From Gammaproteobacteria bacterium UBA7449 (GTDB lineage Bacteria; Pseudomonadota; Gammaproteobacteria; Pseudomonadales; Pseudohongiellaceae): a DNA stretch of 21,496 nt. Under the pieces are notes generated by a model. That model searched no databases. It was not told where the DNA came from and was given only the letters and a program-made list of their open reading frames with translations. The DNA is taken from positions 22,667 to 44,162 of the forward strand of contig DLPV01000036.1 in assembly GCA_002477465.1 (NCBI GenBank). The letters run 5' to 3'. Positions within the stretch are counted from its first letter, which is position 1. Each line of letters begins with the position of its first letter. Below are positions 7,158 through 14,805 of the stretch, one piece after another. Both the position numbers and the translations under genes were made by a program.

Positions 7158-7382
7158 TTACGACTTGGATTCTACTTTCTCGGCGGTCGCGTCAATAACC
7201 TCTTCCGATTCTTCTGACGCGTCTTCTTCTGCGGCACCTTCGTCCTTCATCGCAGACTTGAATCCTTTTAGCGCGCCACCGAGGTCAGACCCCAAATTCC
7301 GAAGTTTTTTGGTTCCAAATAGCATGAATACGATCAATAAAATGATCAGTAACTGCCAAATACCTATACCACCTACACCCAT
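7158..7382 (-). CDS. tatA: Sec-independent protein translocase subunit TatA
   Basis: TatA polymerises to form the transport element of the twin-arginine exporter. The 74-residue protein has a short N-terminus, one membrane helix (about 7-23), the FGTKKL hinge and the amphipathic helix LRNLGSDLGGALKGFKSAM, then an acidic tail. A strong ribosome-binding site (GGAGG) lies 6 nt before the ATG. It is followed by a hairpin and then tatB, and is preceded by hisE; this hisIE-tatABC order is common in Pseudomonas relatives. Confidence 0.96.
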   Translation of the reverse strand: MGVGGIGIWQLLIILLIVFMLFGTKKLRNLGSDLGGALKGFKSAMKDEGAAEEDASEESEEVIDATAEKVESKS

Positions 7383-7400
7383 TTTAAACCTCCGAAACCC

Positions 7401-7423
7401 GCGGCCTGTAAGGGCTTGGCCGC
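7401..7423. repeat. Inverted repeat between hisE and tatA
   Basis: GCGGCC and GGCCGC flank an 11-base loop just upstream of the tatA ribosome-binding site. No T-run follows on the coding strand, so a terminator is unlikely; mRNA processing or attenuation is possible. Confidence 0.45.
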
Positions 7424-7429
7424 AGTAGA

Positions 7430-7762
7430 CTAGTTTTGGCGAGAAGCCTTCTCGACAAGACCCGACATGTTAAAGCGTTTTTCCAGTTCCTCCAACACTT
7501 GTTCGGGATGTAAATCCAGGTAACTGAGCATTACCAGGGTGTGAAACCACAGATCTGCAGTCTCGGAAATCACTTGATTTTTTGCCTCTGTAGGGCCCCG
7601 GTAGTCCTTGGCGGCCAGAATAGTTTCATTGGCTTCTTCGCCTACTTTTTCCAGGATCTTGTTGAGGCCCTTGGCGTAGAGGCTGGCCACATAGGAACTG
7701 TCTGTTGCTGCAGATTTCCTTTGCTCCAGGACTTTCGCCAGTTCGCTTAACACTTCGCTCAT
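7430..7762 (-). CDS. hisE: Phosphoribosyl-ATP pyrophosphatase
   Basis: HisE catalyses the second step of histidine synthesis, converting phosphoribosyl-ATP to phosphoribosyl-AMP and pyrophosphate. The 110-residue all-alpha MazG-like protein shows the metal-binding pattern GEEANETILAAKD followed by ETADLWFHTLVML. It is separate from hisI (fused as hisIE in E. coli), the arrangement usual in Pseudomonas-type bacteria. hisI lies 40 bp upstream and tatA 47 bp downstream on the same strand. The start MSEVLSELAKVLEQRK matches the family. Confidence 0.94.
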   Translation of the reverse strand: MSEVLSELAKVLEQRKSAATDSSYVASLYAKGLNKILEKVGEEANETILAAKDYRGPTEAKNQVISETADLWFHTLVMLSYLDLHPEQVLEELEKRFNMSGLVEKASRQN

Positions 7763-7802
7763 TTCTAAACCTATTCTCTAACTGCAGACGTCTTAACAGA
7801 GC

Positions 7803-8249
7803 CTATTTCTGATAAAGGGATTCGGGGTCGGTGACCACTGCTTCGACTGCCGCCCATTCGTCGCCCTTAAGGCGCCTGAAAAAGCAGTGCTCTCGGCCGG
7901 TATGACAGGCTATGCCGCCGACTTGCTCCACCCGGTAGCAGATGGCATCGCCATCGCAGTCCAGCCGCACTTCCACCAGCTTCTGCACGTTGCCTGATTC
8001 TTCCCCCTTGCGCCAGATCTTCTGCCGTGACCGGGACCAGTAAACCGCGCGCTGTTCGGCTACTGCTGTGGCGAGGGCTTCCCGGTTGACCCAGGCTTGC
8101 ATCAGCAATTTTTCATTGGCCGCATCCACGGCGATCGCGGGCGCCAGTCCCTGCTCATTCCAGGTGACTTCTTCAAGAAAGGCAGAGTCAAGCAGCGCGT
8201 GGTCGAGCGACGAGGAGCCGAGAGACTTGGAATTGGGATCAAAGGACAT
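7803..8249 (-). CDS. hisI: Phosphoribosyl-AMP cyclohydrolase
   Basis: HisI opens the adenine ring of phosphoribosyl-AMP in the third step of histidine synthesis, using zinc and magnesium. The motifs WNEQGLAPAIAVD, YWSRSRQKIWRKGEESGN, DCDGDA (metal-binding Asp and Cys) and HTGREHCFFR are all present. I chose the ATG at 8249-8247 (148 residues). A GTG at 8270-8268 that shares one base with the ubiB stop (TAGTG) would add seven residues; neither start has a clear ribosome-binding site. The first 30 or so residues are not conserved. It lies directly after ubiB and before hisE. Confidence 0.93.
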   Translation of the reverse strand: MSFDPNSKSLGSSSLDHALLDSAFLEEVTWNEQGLAPAIAVDAANEKLLMQAWVNREALATAVAEQRAVYWSRSRQKIWRKGEESGNVQKLVEVRLDCDGDAICYRVEQVGGIACHTGREHCFFRRLKGDEWAAVEAVVTDPESLYQK

Positions 8250-8269
8250 GCCGGCAGTATGCGCTCTCA

Positions 8270-9907
8270 CTAGCGAAAAAACAAAAGATACGCCCCAAGG
8301 CCAGCGAGGCCCAGAGTGGCAATTGGGGCACTGCTGATACTGGCGCCAATCGCAGGCACCAGGGTGAGCACGCTGAGACCGAGTGCCAGATAAGCACCAA
8401 CTCGAGCTCGGCTGCGGCGTTGCTTTTGTTCCTGCTCCTGCTGCCGGCGCAGTGCTTCCAGGGACTCGCGCAGCTGGGACTGCTGACTTGCCTCTGCAAT
8501 CGCGTTAAGAATCAGAATTGGCAGCTGCGGTAATTGATCTAACCAGTTCGGTAAATTCTCCTGGATATTGCCAAGCAGTGAGAACGGGTTCAAGCGCCGA
8601 GCATTCCAACTCTCGAGATAGGGAAGGGCGGTTTGCCATAAATCGAGCTCGGGATACAGTTGTCTGCCGAGCCCCTCGATATTGAGAAGCGTTTTTTGCA
8701 GCAGCACAAGGGAAGGCTGTACTTCCATGTCAAAGCGGCTGGCGGTATTAAAAAGCTGCACCAGGATCTGGCCGAAAGAAATCTCCTTCAGGGGCTTTTC
8801 AAAAATGGGTTCGCAGACACTGCGAATCGCCGACTCGAATTCATGCACTGGCGTTAGCGGCGGTATCCATCCGCTGCTGATATGGAGCTCGGCCACGCGG
8901 CGGTAATCCCGCTTAAAGATCGCCAGCAGATTCTTGGCCAGGTACTCCTGGTCGCCCCTGCTGAGTGAGCCCATGATGGCGCAGTCGATGGCGATGTACT
9001 GTGGCGCATCTGGCTTGTCCCTGGCGACAAAGATATTGCCCGGATGCATGTCGGCATGGAAAAAATTGTGTTCAAACACCTGGGTAAAAAAGATATCGAC
9101 GCCTCGTTCCGCCAATTTCTTCATGTCGATACCGTGAGCCTTGAGCTGTTCGAGTTGCGTCACCGGAATGCCGTGAATGCGCTCCATGACCAACACGTTT
9201 TTTCGACAGAAGTCCCAATACACTTTGGGGACATCCAGCATGGAAGAATCAGCAAAGTTACGTCTTAGTTGGATCGTGTTGGCAGCCTCCGCCAGCAGAT
9301 TAAGTTCATCCAGAATCACCTTCTCGTAATCATGGACTACCTCTTCCGGTCGCAGGCGTTTACCCAGTGAGGAGGTTCGTGCGACCACGGCAGCGAGTTG
9401 TTTTAACAGTTTGATATCTGCCCGCACGGTTTGCTCAATGCCCGGGCGTACAACCTTCACCACGACGTCATCCCCGTTAAGCAAGGTAGCGCGGTGCACC
9501 TGTGCCACAGATGCAGACGCCAGAGGCTCGCGAGAAAGCGTGCGGAAAACCTGCTCTATTGGCATTCCCAATGCTTCACTTACCATCTGTTCGATCTTTG
9601 GCTCGTGGAAAGGCGGGACATTGTCCTGCAGCGCGGAAAGCTCGTCGGCCAGCGCCGGCTCGAGAAAATCCCGGCGGGTAGATAGCAGCTGACCGAACTT
9701 GATATAGATAGGCCCCAATGACTCCAGCGCCAGGCGCAGGTTCTGGTTTTTGTCAGCCGCTGCGGAGTTTGAAAACAGGTTAACGAAAGAGAAGGGTGCC
9801 AGAATCAGGCGCAGCCAATGGTAGCCCGGCTGCCCTTTGGCGAATTCGTGCAGGCGATACTTGGCAATGATGCTCAGAATTTTGAGCAGGCGCGGCAGGT
9901 TCGTCAC
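8270..9907 (-). CDS. ubiB: Ubiquinone biosynthesis atypical kinase/ATPase UbiB
   Basis: UbiB is a membrane-bound kinase-like ATPase that supports ubiquinone synthesis, probably by making lipid intermediates available to the Ubi complex. The protein shows the family's KFGQ motif (70-73, replacing the usual glycine-rich loop context), PLASASVAQVH (Ala-rich nucleotide loop), Lys151, HADMHPGN (284-291) and the metal-binding Asp308 in IDCAIMG. Two C-terminal hydrophobic helices (about 503-522 and 525-543) anchor it in the membrane. I chose the GTG at 9907: it gives 545 residues (E. coli 546) and a family-like start, VTNLPRLLKILSIIAKYRL. A GTG at 9970 would add 21 unconserved residues. It sits between ubiJ and hisI. 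Confidence 0.93.
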   Translation of the reverse strand: MTNLPRLLKILSIIAKYRLHEFAKGQPGYHWLRLILAPFSFVNLFSNSAAADKNQNLRLALESLGPIYIKFGQLLSTRRDFLEPALADELSALQDNVPPFHEPKIEQMVSEALGMPIEQVFRTLSREPLASASVAQVHRATLLNGDDVVVKVVRPGIEQTVRADIKLLKQLAAVVARTSSLGKRLRPEEVVHDYEKVILDELNLLAEAANTIQLRRNFADSSMLDVPKVYWDFCRKNVLVMERIHGIPVTQLEQLKAHGIDMKKLAERGVDIFFTQVFEHNFFHADMHPGNIFVARDKPDAPQYIAIDCAIMGSLSRGDQEYLAKNLLAIFKRDYRRVAELHISSGWIPPLTPVHEFESAIRSVCEPIFEKPLKEISFGQILVQLFNTASRFDMEVQPSLVLLQKTLLNIEGLGRQLYPELDLWQTALPYLESWNARRLNPFSLLGNIQENLPNWLDQLPQLPILILNAIAEASQQSQLRESLEALRRQQEQEQKQRRSRARVGAYLALGLSVLTLVPAIGASISSAPIATLGLAGLGAYLLFFR

Positions 9908-10000
9908 GGGGTGGTCAGGAGACTCTTGTTTTAAGGGGGAGCAAAGATACCACCTGAGGCGCTGTCTCACAAGCGAGGTCTGTAAATAACCTTTTGATTA

Positions 10001-10639
10001 TCAGTCGCTTATAAGCTTATCAAGACGAGCATTCAGGCCCTGGGTGCGGGCGCCAAGGCGATCAAGCTGGAGCCGTAGATCGTGTACCTGTTCGGCAAAT
10101 CTGGCAGTATCCAGCGAGTGCGGGAGGATCCTGGCCTCTGCTTTCAGGTAGTCGTCGAGGTTGCGCTTGATGCGCGAATTCGCCTGGGCACGCCATTCTC
10201 CCCCTGCCTCTGCCAGCTGCTGCATATGCCGGGAAACCACATCACCAAAAACCGAGCCGATCAGATCTTGCCACTGAATGTCCGCCTTATGCAGTGCGCG
10301 CAGCATATCCTGCACCAGTTCGATATCGCCGCTTATCTGCAACTCAGTGTTCACCAGGGCATTTGTCCAGGAGGTCAGCATGGAAAAAAGCGTGCCTGCG
10401 GGTGCCTCGATACAGGCGTCAGCCTCGATGCCCATGGTTGCAGCATCCAGGCCGCTGAGGCGAATACGGCCACGCTCCAGAATCACAGAGACGGTAAGCG
10501 AGGGTTGTCTGGTTCTTACTTCGACAGTCTTGTTTTCGAATGGGCTAAGTAAGTCCGCGAGATGAGGATCTTCCTTGATCAGGAAGTTAAAGGCTTGCTC
10601 CAGGGGCGCGAGGGCGAGACTGCCTAGCAGGGAATTCAT
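10001..10639 (-). CDS. ubiJ: Ubiquinone biosynthesis accessory factor UbiJ (SCP2 domain)
   Basis: UbiJ binds lipids such as ubiquinone intermediates through an SCP2-like domain and helps assemble the soluble Ubi complex. The 212-residue protein starts MNSLLGSLALAPLEQAFNFLIKED, has an SCP2-like beta-rich part to about residue 115, and ends in a helical region with a likely coiled coil (VHDLRLQLDRLGARTQGLNARLDKL). Sequence conservation in this family is low, so the assignment leans on its position between ubiE and ubiB. It starts 9 bp after the ubiE stop. Confidence 0.88.
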   Translation of the reverse strand: MNSLLGSLALAPLEQAFNFLIKEDPHLADLLSPFENKTVEVRTRQPSLTVSVILERGRIRLSGLDAATMGIEADACIEAPAGTLFSMLTSWTNALVNTELQISGDIELVQDMLRALHKADIQWQDLIGSVFGDVVSRHMQQLAEAGGEWRAQANSRIKRNLDDYLKAEARILPHSLDTARFAEQVHDLRLQLDRLGARTQGLNARLDKLISD

Positions 10640-10648
10640 GGGGAATAC

Positions 10649-11428
10649 CTAGTTGCGCGGTTTTACACCGATGTGAACAGCACTGATACCATCGAGCACG
10701 TTTTGATAGCGAGCTTCGGTAAAGCCGGCGTCCTCAATCATGCCGAGCAGAGTCTCCTGGTCTGGATGTACCCGGATTGATTCCACCAGGTAGCGGTAGC
10801 TTTCGCTGTCACCGACTATCATCTTGCCTGCCACTGGCCACAGTTCCGAGAAAGCGTCATAGGCCTTGGAGAGCAACGGGTTTTGGGGTTTGGAAAACTC
10901 CAGCATCAGAAGCCTGCCACCCGGCTTCAGCACGCGCAGAATAGAGGTTAGTGCCTGGTCTTTGTGGGTGACATTGCGAAGACCGTAGGCAATGCAGACG
11001 CAGTCGAAGGTGTCTGTTGCAAAAGGTAAATTCTGGGCGTCAGCCTGGGTAAAAGTGATGTTGGATTGCATGCCACGATCGATCACCCGGTCTCTACCCA
11101 CGGCCAGCATAGCCTCATTGATATCGGCGAGTACCACTTGTCCCTCATTGCCTACGATAGGTGAGAAACGCATGCTCAGATCGCCCGTACCGCCGGCTAG
11201 ATCCAATACCTTATGGCCTTTCCGTAGCGCGCTCAATTCGATAGTGAAACGTTTGATCAGTCGATGTGTGCCTAAAGACATCACATCGTTCATCATGTCG
11301 TAGCGATTCGCCACGGAGCGAAAGACGTCGGCAACCCGTTCCTGTTTTTCGGCTACAGGGACTTCCTGGTAGCCGAAATGGGTAGTGCCTGATTCGTCAG
11401 AAGGCTTGTCAGTTTCGGATGCGGCCAT
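10649..11428 (-). CDS. ubiE: Ubiquinone/menaquinone C-methyltransferase UbiE
   Basis: UbiE is the SAM-dependent C-methyltransferase of ubiquinone (and menaquinone) synthesis. The 259-residue protein has the SAM motif LDLAGGTGD (75-83), the family signature YGLRNVTH (148-155), LKPGGRLLMLEFSKP, and the end motif DGISAVHIGVKP. The first 20 residues are a polar extension; the conserved part begins at HFGYQEVP. It is 5 bp from the DUF971 gene upstream and 9 bp from ubiJ downstream, so these genes are almost certainly one transcript. Confidence 0.97.
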   Translation of the reverse strand: MAASETDKPSDESGTTHFGYQEVPVAEKQERVADVFRSVANRYDMMNDVMSLGTHRLIKRFTIELSALRKGHKVLDLAGGTGDLSMRFSPIVGNEGQVVLADINEAMLAVGRDRVIDRGMQSNITFTQADAQNLPFATDTFDCVCIAYGLRNVTHKDQALTSILRVLKPGGRLLMLEFSKPQNPLLSKAYDAFSELWPVAGKMIVGDSESYRYLVESIRVHPDQETLLGMIEDAGFTEARYQNVLDGISAVHIGVKPRN

Positions 11429-11433
11429 TTGGT

Positions 11434-11835
11434 TTATTCGGTGGCAGGTTTAATTTGAATTACCTGGGTATCTGGCGGCAGGGACTCTCTGGTGGCGCCT
11501 GCAGCCTGCAGTTTAGCAAGGTAGCCCTGCCAGAGCGAACCCTCATTTTCGCCAAGATCTAGCAGGTAATCCCAGCTATAAATGCCGCTGTTGTGCCCAT
11601 CATCGAAACTTAACTTGATTGCGTAGTTGCCGACCGGCTCTACGTGTTTGATGGCGACATTGAGCTTGCCGGTCTGCAGGACCTCTTGCCCTTTGCCATG
11701 GCCGCGGACTTCCGCAGACGGTGAAAAAACCCTGAGAAATTCAGCGCGCAGGGTGATTGGCTCACGTTCGGCGTAGATCAGTTCCAGGGTCGCTGATTTT
11801 CGGTGTAGCTTGATATCTGTCGGTATGGCTGCCAT
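11434..11835 (-). CDS. DUF971 / gamma-butyrobetaine hydroxylase-like N-terminal domain protein
   Basis: This 133-residue protein is a stand-alone copy of the small beta-rich domain found at the N-terminus of gamma-butyrobetaine hydroxylase. It shows the family core LRAEFLRVFSPSAEVRGHG and FDDGHNSGIYSWDYL. The biochemical role of stand-alone copies is not established to my knowledge; related domains bind metal or take part in Fe-S/Mrp-type contexts. It lies between hslU (31 bp away) and ubiE (5 bp away), a common location, which suggests a link to the ubi genes or simple co-transcription. No signal peptide or membrane segment is seen. Confidence 0.88.
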   Translation of the reverse strand: MAAIPTDIKLHRKSATLELIYAEREPITLRAEFLRVFSPSAEVRGHGKGQEVLQTGKLNVAIKHVEPVGNYAIKLSFDDGHNSGIYSWDYLLDLGENEGSLWQGYLAKLQAAGATRESLPPDTQVIQIKPATE

Positions 11836-11866
11836 TAACTATCCCAAACGCCTTTACAGAATGCCT

Positions 11867-13204
11867 CTATAGAATGTAGCGGCTCAAGTCTTCATCCTTG
11901 GCAAGTTCGTCCAGCTGCTGCTCGACATACGCCCTGTCGATCACCAGTTCTTTATTGTCACCAACCGCCAGGTCAGAAGCAGAGTAGGAGACTTCCTCCA
12001 GTAGACGCTCCATGACCGTATGTAGCCGACGAGCGCCTATGTTTTCGGTGCGCGCATTCACCTGCCAGGCCGTTTCTGCGATCTTTGCAATGCCGTCCTT
12101 GCTGAACGTCACCTTGAGATCTTCGGTGCCTAGCAAAGCCTGATATTGTTCTGTGAGTGATGCATTGGGCTCCTCAAGAATTCGCTCGAAGTCCTGAGCC
12201 GTGAGCGCATCAAGCTCTACGCGAATCGGCAGACGGCCCTGCAGTTCAGGGATCAAATCTGAGGGCTTTGATAAATGAAAGGCGCCAGATGCAATAAATA
12301 AAATGTGATCTGTTTTTATGCTCCCGTACTTGGTGGAGACCGTGGATCCTTCGATCAATGGTAACAGGTCTCGCTGCACGCCTTCGCGCGAAACACTGGC
12401 GCTGCCAGCGTCGTGCTGATTAGTTACCTTGTCAATCTCGTCGATAAAGACGATGCCGGTCTGCTCGGCTGCTTCAATCGCCCTGTTCTTGATCTCATCT
12501 TCATTGATGAGCTTGGCGGCTTCTTCATCCTTTAATACTTTCAGAGCGGCCTTTACCGTGAGTCGGCGTGAGCGCTTGCGTCCAGTATTCATATTGGAAA
12601 ACATGCTCTTGAGCTGGCTGGTCATATCTTCCAGACCAGGCGGTGCCATGATTTCGACGCCGGCGGGGGATTCCGCAACCTTGATTTCGATTTCTTTCTC
12701 GTCGAGGTCTCCCTGTCGCAGCTTCTTGCGAAAAACCTGTCGGGCAGTGGACTGGGAGTCGTTTTCGATCTCGGTATCGTCGTTTCTTGCCTGCGGCAGC
12801 AATACGTCCAGTATGCGTTCTTCAGCCAGATCTTCGGCCAGGTGCTGCACCTTTTGCATTTCAGCTTCGCGAATCATTTTGACGGACACATCAGCAAGAT
12901 CGCGCACTATGGATTCGACGTCACGGCCAACATAGCCAACTTCAGTAAACTTGGTCGCCTCTACCTTTATGAAGGGGGCATGGGCCAGTTTCGCCAGGCG
13001 TCGGGCGATTTCGGTTTTACCCACACCGGTTGGTCCAATCATCAAAATATTCTTTGGCGTGATTTCGTTGCGCAGATCTTCATCCAGCTTCATGCGGCGC
13101 CAGCGATTGCGAAGTGCTATGGCAACAGCGCGCTTGGCGGCCTGCTGGCCAACGATGTGCTTGTCGAGTTCAGAGGTGATTTCTCTGGGGGTCATAAGTG
13201 ACAT
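11867..13204 (-). CDS. hslU: ATP-dependent protease ATPase subunit HslU (ClpY)
   Basis: HslU is the AAA+ unfoldase that feeds substrates into the HslV peptidase. The 445-residue protein (E. coli 443) has the Walker A motif GPTGVGKT (57-64), the pore loop GYVGRD (90-95), the HslU-specific I domain (about 110-245), Walker B IVFIDEID (251-258) and the C-terminal tail LSRYIL that docks into HslV. The ATG at 13204 has a good ribosome-binding site (AGGAAAG, about 6 nt away); a second in-frame ATG lies three codons later. It follows hslV by 56 bp and is presumably transcribed from the heat-shock promoter upstream of hslV. Confidence 0.97.
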   Translation of the reverse strand: MSLMTPREITSELDKHIVGQQAAKRAVAIALRNRWRRMKLDEDLRNEITPKNILMIGPTGVGKTEIARRLAKLAHAPFIKVEATKFTEVGYVGRDVESIVRDLADVSVKMIREAEMQKVQHLAEDLAEERILDVLLPQARNDDTEIENDSQSTARQVFRKKLRQGDLDEKEIEIKVAESPAGVEIMAPPGLEDMTSQLKSMFSNMNTGRKRSRRLTVKAALKVLKDEEAAKLINEDEIKNRAIEAAEQTGIVFIDEIDKVTNQHDAGSASVSREGVQRDLLPLIEGSTVSTKYGSIKTDHILFIASGAFHLSKPSDLIPELQGRLPIRVELDALTAQDFERILEEPNASLTEQYQALLGTEDLKVTFSKDGIAKIAETAWQVNARTENIGARRLHTVMERLLEEVSYSASDLAVGDNKELVIDRAYVEQQLDELAKDEDLSRYIL

Positions 13205-13260
13205 GAAAACTTTCCTGTTTGATGTAACAGCTTTGGACGCAGCAAATAGCTGGCAGCGAC

Positions 13261-13803
13261 TTAGCTGTAGTCCAATTCCTCGATGGTGTGCTGCTGGTTG
13301 GTGTAGACGCAGATTTCACCCGCAATGGTCAGCCCTTTTTCGACGATCTCGCGAGCTTCCAGTTCGGTGTTCTGCACCAGCGCGCGGGCTGCGGACAGGG
13401 CATAGGAGCCACCAGAGCCGATTGCCATGATGGCATCTTCCGGTTCGATCACATCGCCATTGCCGGTGACCATCAGTGATGACTCTTTGTCTGCTACCAG
13501 CAGGAGTGCCTCCAGACGGCGCAATGCGCGCTCGGTGCGCCAGAGTTTGGCGAGCTCTACCGCGGCCCGGGTTAACTTGCCGTGATGCTTTTCCAGCTGC
13601 TCTTCGAAGCGTTCAAACAGGGTGAAGGCATCTGCCGTACCGCCAGCGAATCCGGCAAGCACCTGATCCTTGTAGAGCCGCCTTACCTTGCGGGCATTGC
13701 CCTTGAGCACTGTGTTGCCCTGCGAAACCTGGCCGTCCCCGCCGATGACTACTTTGCTTCCACGTCGGACAGAAAGTATCGTTGTGCCGTCGAATTGTTC
13801 CAA
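13261..13803 (-). CDS. hslV: ATP-dependent protease peptidase subunit HslV (ClpQ)
   Basis: HslV is the proteasome-beta-like threonine peptidase of the HslUV protease. The 180-residue protein carries TTILSVRRG, GDGQVSQGNTV, KVRRLY, AGFAGGTADAFTLFE and GSGGSYA. The catalytic Thr is normally residue 2, exposed by removing Met. Here it is preceded by MEQFDG, so six residues must be removed to free it. The start codon is TTG, supported by a strong ribosome-binding site (AAGAGGT, 8 nt away) and by MEQ(F/Y)xG leaders that I recall from other gammaproteobacteria. A sigma-32-like promoter lies about 125 bp upstream. Confidence 0.96.
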   Translation of the reverse strand: MEQFDGTTILSVRRGSKVVIGGDGQVSQGNTVLKGNARKVRRLYKDQVLAGFAGGTADAFTLFERFEEQLEKHHGKLTRAAVELAKLWRTERALRRLEALLLVADKESSLMVTGNGDVIEPEDAIMAIGSGGSYALSAARALVQNTELEAREIVEKGLTIAGEICVYTNQQHTIEELDYS

Positions 13804-13836
13804 ATCTGCTTACCTCTTAATTCCTTTCAAATTCTG

Positions 13837-13860
13837 CTGGCGGGACTCTGTTCCTGCCAG
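13837..13860 (-). promoter_or_regulatory. Stem-loop in the hslVU 5' leader
   Basis: On the coding strand CTGGC and GCCAG pair, with a further GGA/TCC segment inside after one mismatch. It lies between the heat-shock promoter and hslV. A leader stem-loop that affects mRNA stability has been reported for E. coli hslVU; equivalence here is inference. Confidence 0.4.
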
Positions 13861-13925
13861 TCTCCGGGCTTAGTAAGCCATCCCTTAGTTAATTCGAGAC
13901 AGGTCGATATTCCCAACCGCTGAGT

Positions 13926-13951
13926 ATTGGGGGTTCAGGCCAAATTTCAAG
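13926..13951 (-). promoter_or_regulatory. Sigma-32 (heat-shock) promoter for hslVU
   Basis: On the minus strand the site reads CTTGAAA, 12 bases, then CCCCAATA. It closely fits the RpoH consensus CTTGAAA-N11-16-CCCCATNT. It points to hslV and gives a leader of about 115 nt. hslVU is a known heat-shock operon, so context agrees. Confidence 0.8.
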
Positions 13952-14034
13952 TTCACAGGTGAGGTTTATTGCCGCGAAAATACAAATTTTATGCTGGGCG
14001 CGGCAGGTCGGCAGTGGTTAGTTAAAGCGAGGAG

Positions 14035-14059
14035 AAAAAACCCGCCCTGTCACAGCGGG
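14035..14059 (-). terminator. Intrinsic terminator after the SPOR-domain gene
   Basis: On the minus strand CCCGC, a nine-base loop and GCGGG are followed directly by TTTTTT. The structure begins 8 nt after the stop codon of the SPOR-domain gene. It separates that gene from hslVU, which has its own promoter. Confidence 0.85.
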
Positions 14060-14067
14060 ATTGCTGG

Positions 14068-14661
14068 CTATTGCACCGTAAGCCGCAAGAAGGGAATGCT
14101 GTTGCGTCGCAGCACAGTCTCGGCATTTTCTAGCTCGCCGTTGGTGGCGTAAGGACCGGATTGCACCAAAAACAAAGAGCGACCAACCAGCGTCTGATCT
14201 TTCACGAATACGGTCAGCCCCAGGTCTTCCTGTCTGCGCATTTCGGTTTCCGCCAATTCGCGTTGCTGGAAAGCACCGGTTTGCAGGACGTAATCCTTAA
14301 CCAGCTTGCGTTCTGGGTCCTGGTAGCTTAGATCTACCGGAGTTGCATCAACGAGGACCTCATATTCCTGCAGTTCAGTATAGAACTCCAGCTCCAATTC
14401 TGGATCCTGCGCCTGGTTGCCGTCGGATGGCGCCTGGGCCTGCTGCAGGGGCTCCGCCGAAAATGCTTCTGCCGCCGCTACCGGCGTTGCTTGATTCAGT
14501 GAGGGCACGTTGCCGGACAGATAGAGCAAAACGCAGGCGAAAAGACCGATGGTAATACCCAGCACCATGCCGGTGATCATCAACGACCAGGCAGGCGGCG
14601 CTTCTACCGGTTTCTTTTCCAGCAGCGGCTCTGGTCGAATCTTGGCAAAATCCTGGGTCAT
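14068..14661 (-). CDS. SPOR-domain inner-membrane protein (FtsN-like)
   Basis: This 197-residue protein has a short cytoplasmic N-terminus, one membrane helix (about 24-48), a low-complexity Ala/Gln/Pro/Glu linker in the periplasm, and a C-terminal SPOR domain (about 122-195: YVLQTGAFQQRELAE ... LFLVQSGPY ... RNSIPFLRL). SPOR domains bind septal peptidoglycan stripped of stem peptides. The segment ELEFYTELQEYEVLVD resembles the short region before SPOR in FtsN-like proteins. The position next to hslV and priA is that of the FtsN/SPOR gene in Pseudomonas relatives, where argS usually intervenes. A cell-division role is likely but true FtsN function is not shown by sequence. Confidence 0.88.
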   Translation of the reverse strand: MTQDFAKIRPEPLLEKKPVEAPPAWSLMITGMVLGITIGLFACVLLYLSGNVPSLNQATPVAAAEAFSAEPLQQAQAPSDGNQAQDPELELEFYTELQEYEVLVDATPVDLSYQDPERKLVKDYVLQTGAFQQRELAETEMRRQEDLGLTVFVKDQTLVGRSLFLVQSGPYATNGELENAETVLRRNSIPFLRLTVQ

Positions 14662-14805
14662 AATAAGCGTTCGGCTCTTGTGGCTGTTCTAAGGCTTTGT
14701 TTTGTAGATGTTTATTGCTTAATGCATCGGCAGCCAACTCAATTATCGGTTATTGATACGAGAGCTGAAGCGAATATTAGCGTCTCGGGTCGTATCTGCA
14801 TCATG

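Noticed and set aside
9908..9970. Upstream GTG start for ubiB
   Set aside because: It adds 21 unconserved residues without a ribosome-binding site; the GTG at 9907 gives a family-like length. Some doubt remains.
12429..12935. 168-codon Ser-rich open frame antisense to hslU
   Set aside because: The Ser/Arg-rich composition is what the opposite strand of an acidic/charged gene gives; there is no family resemblance.
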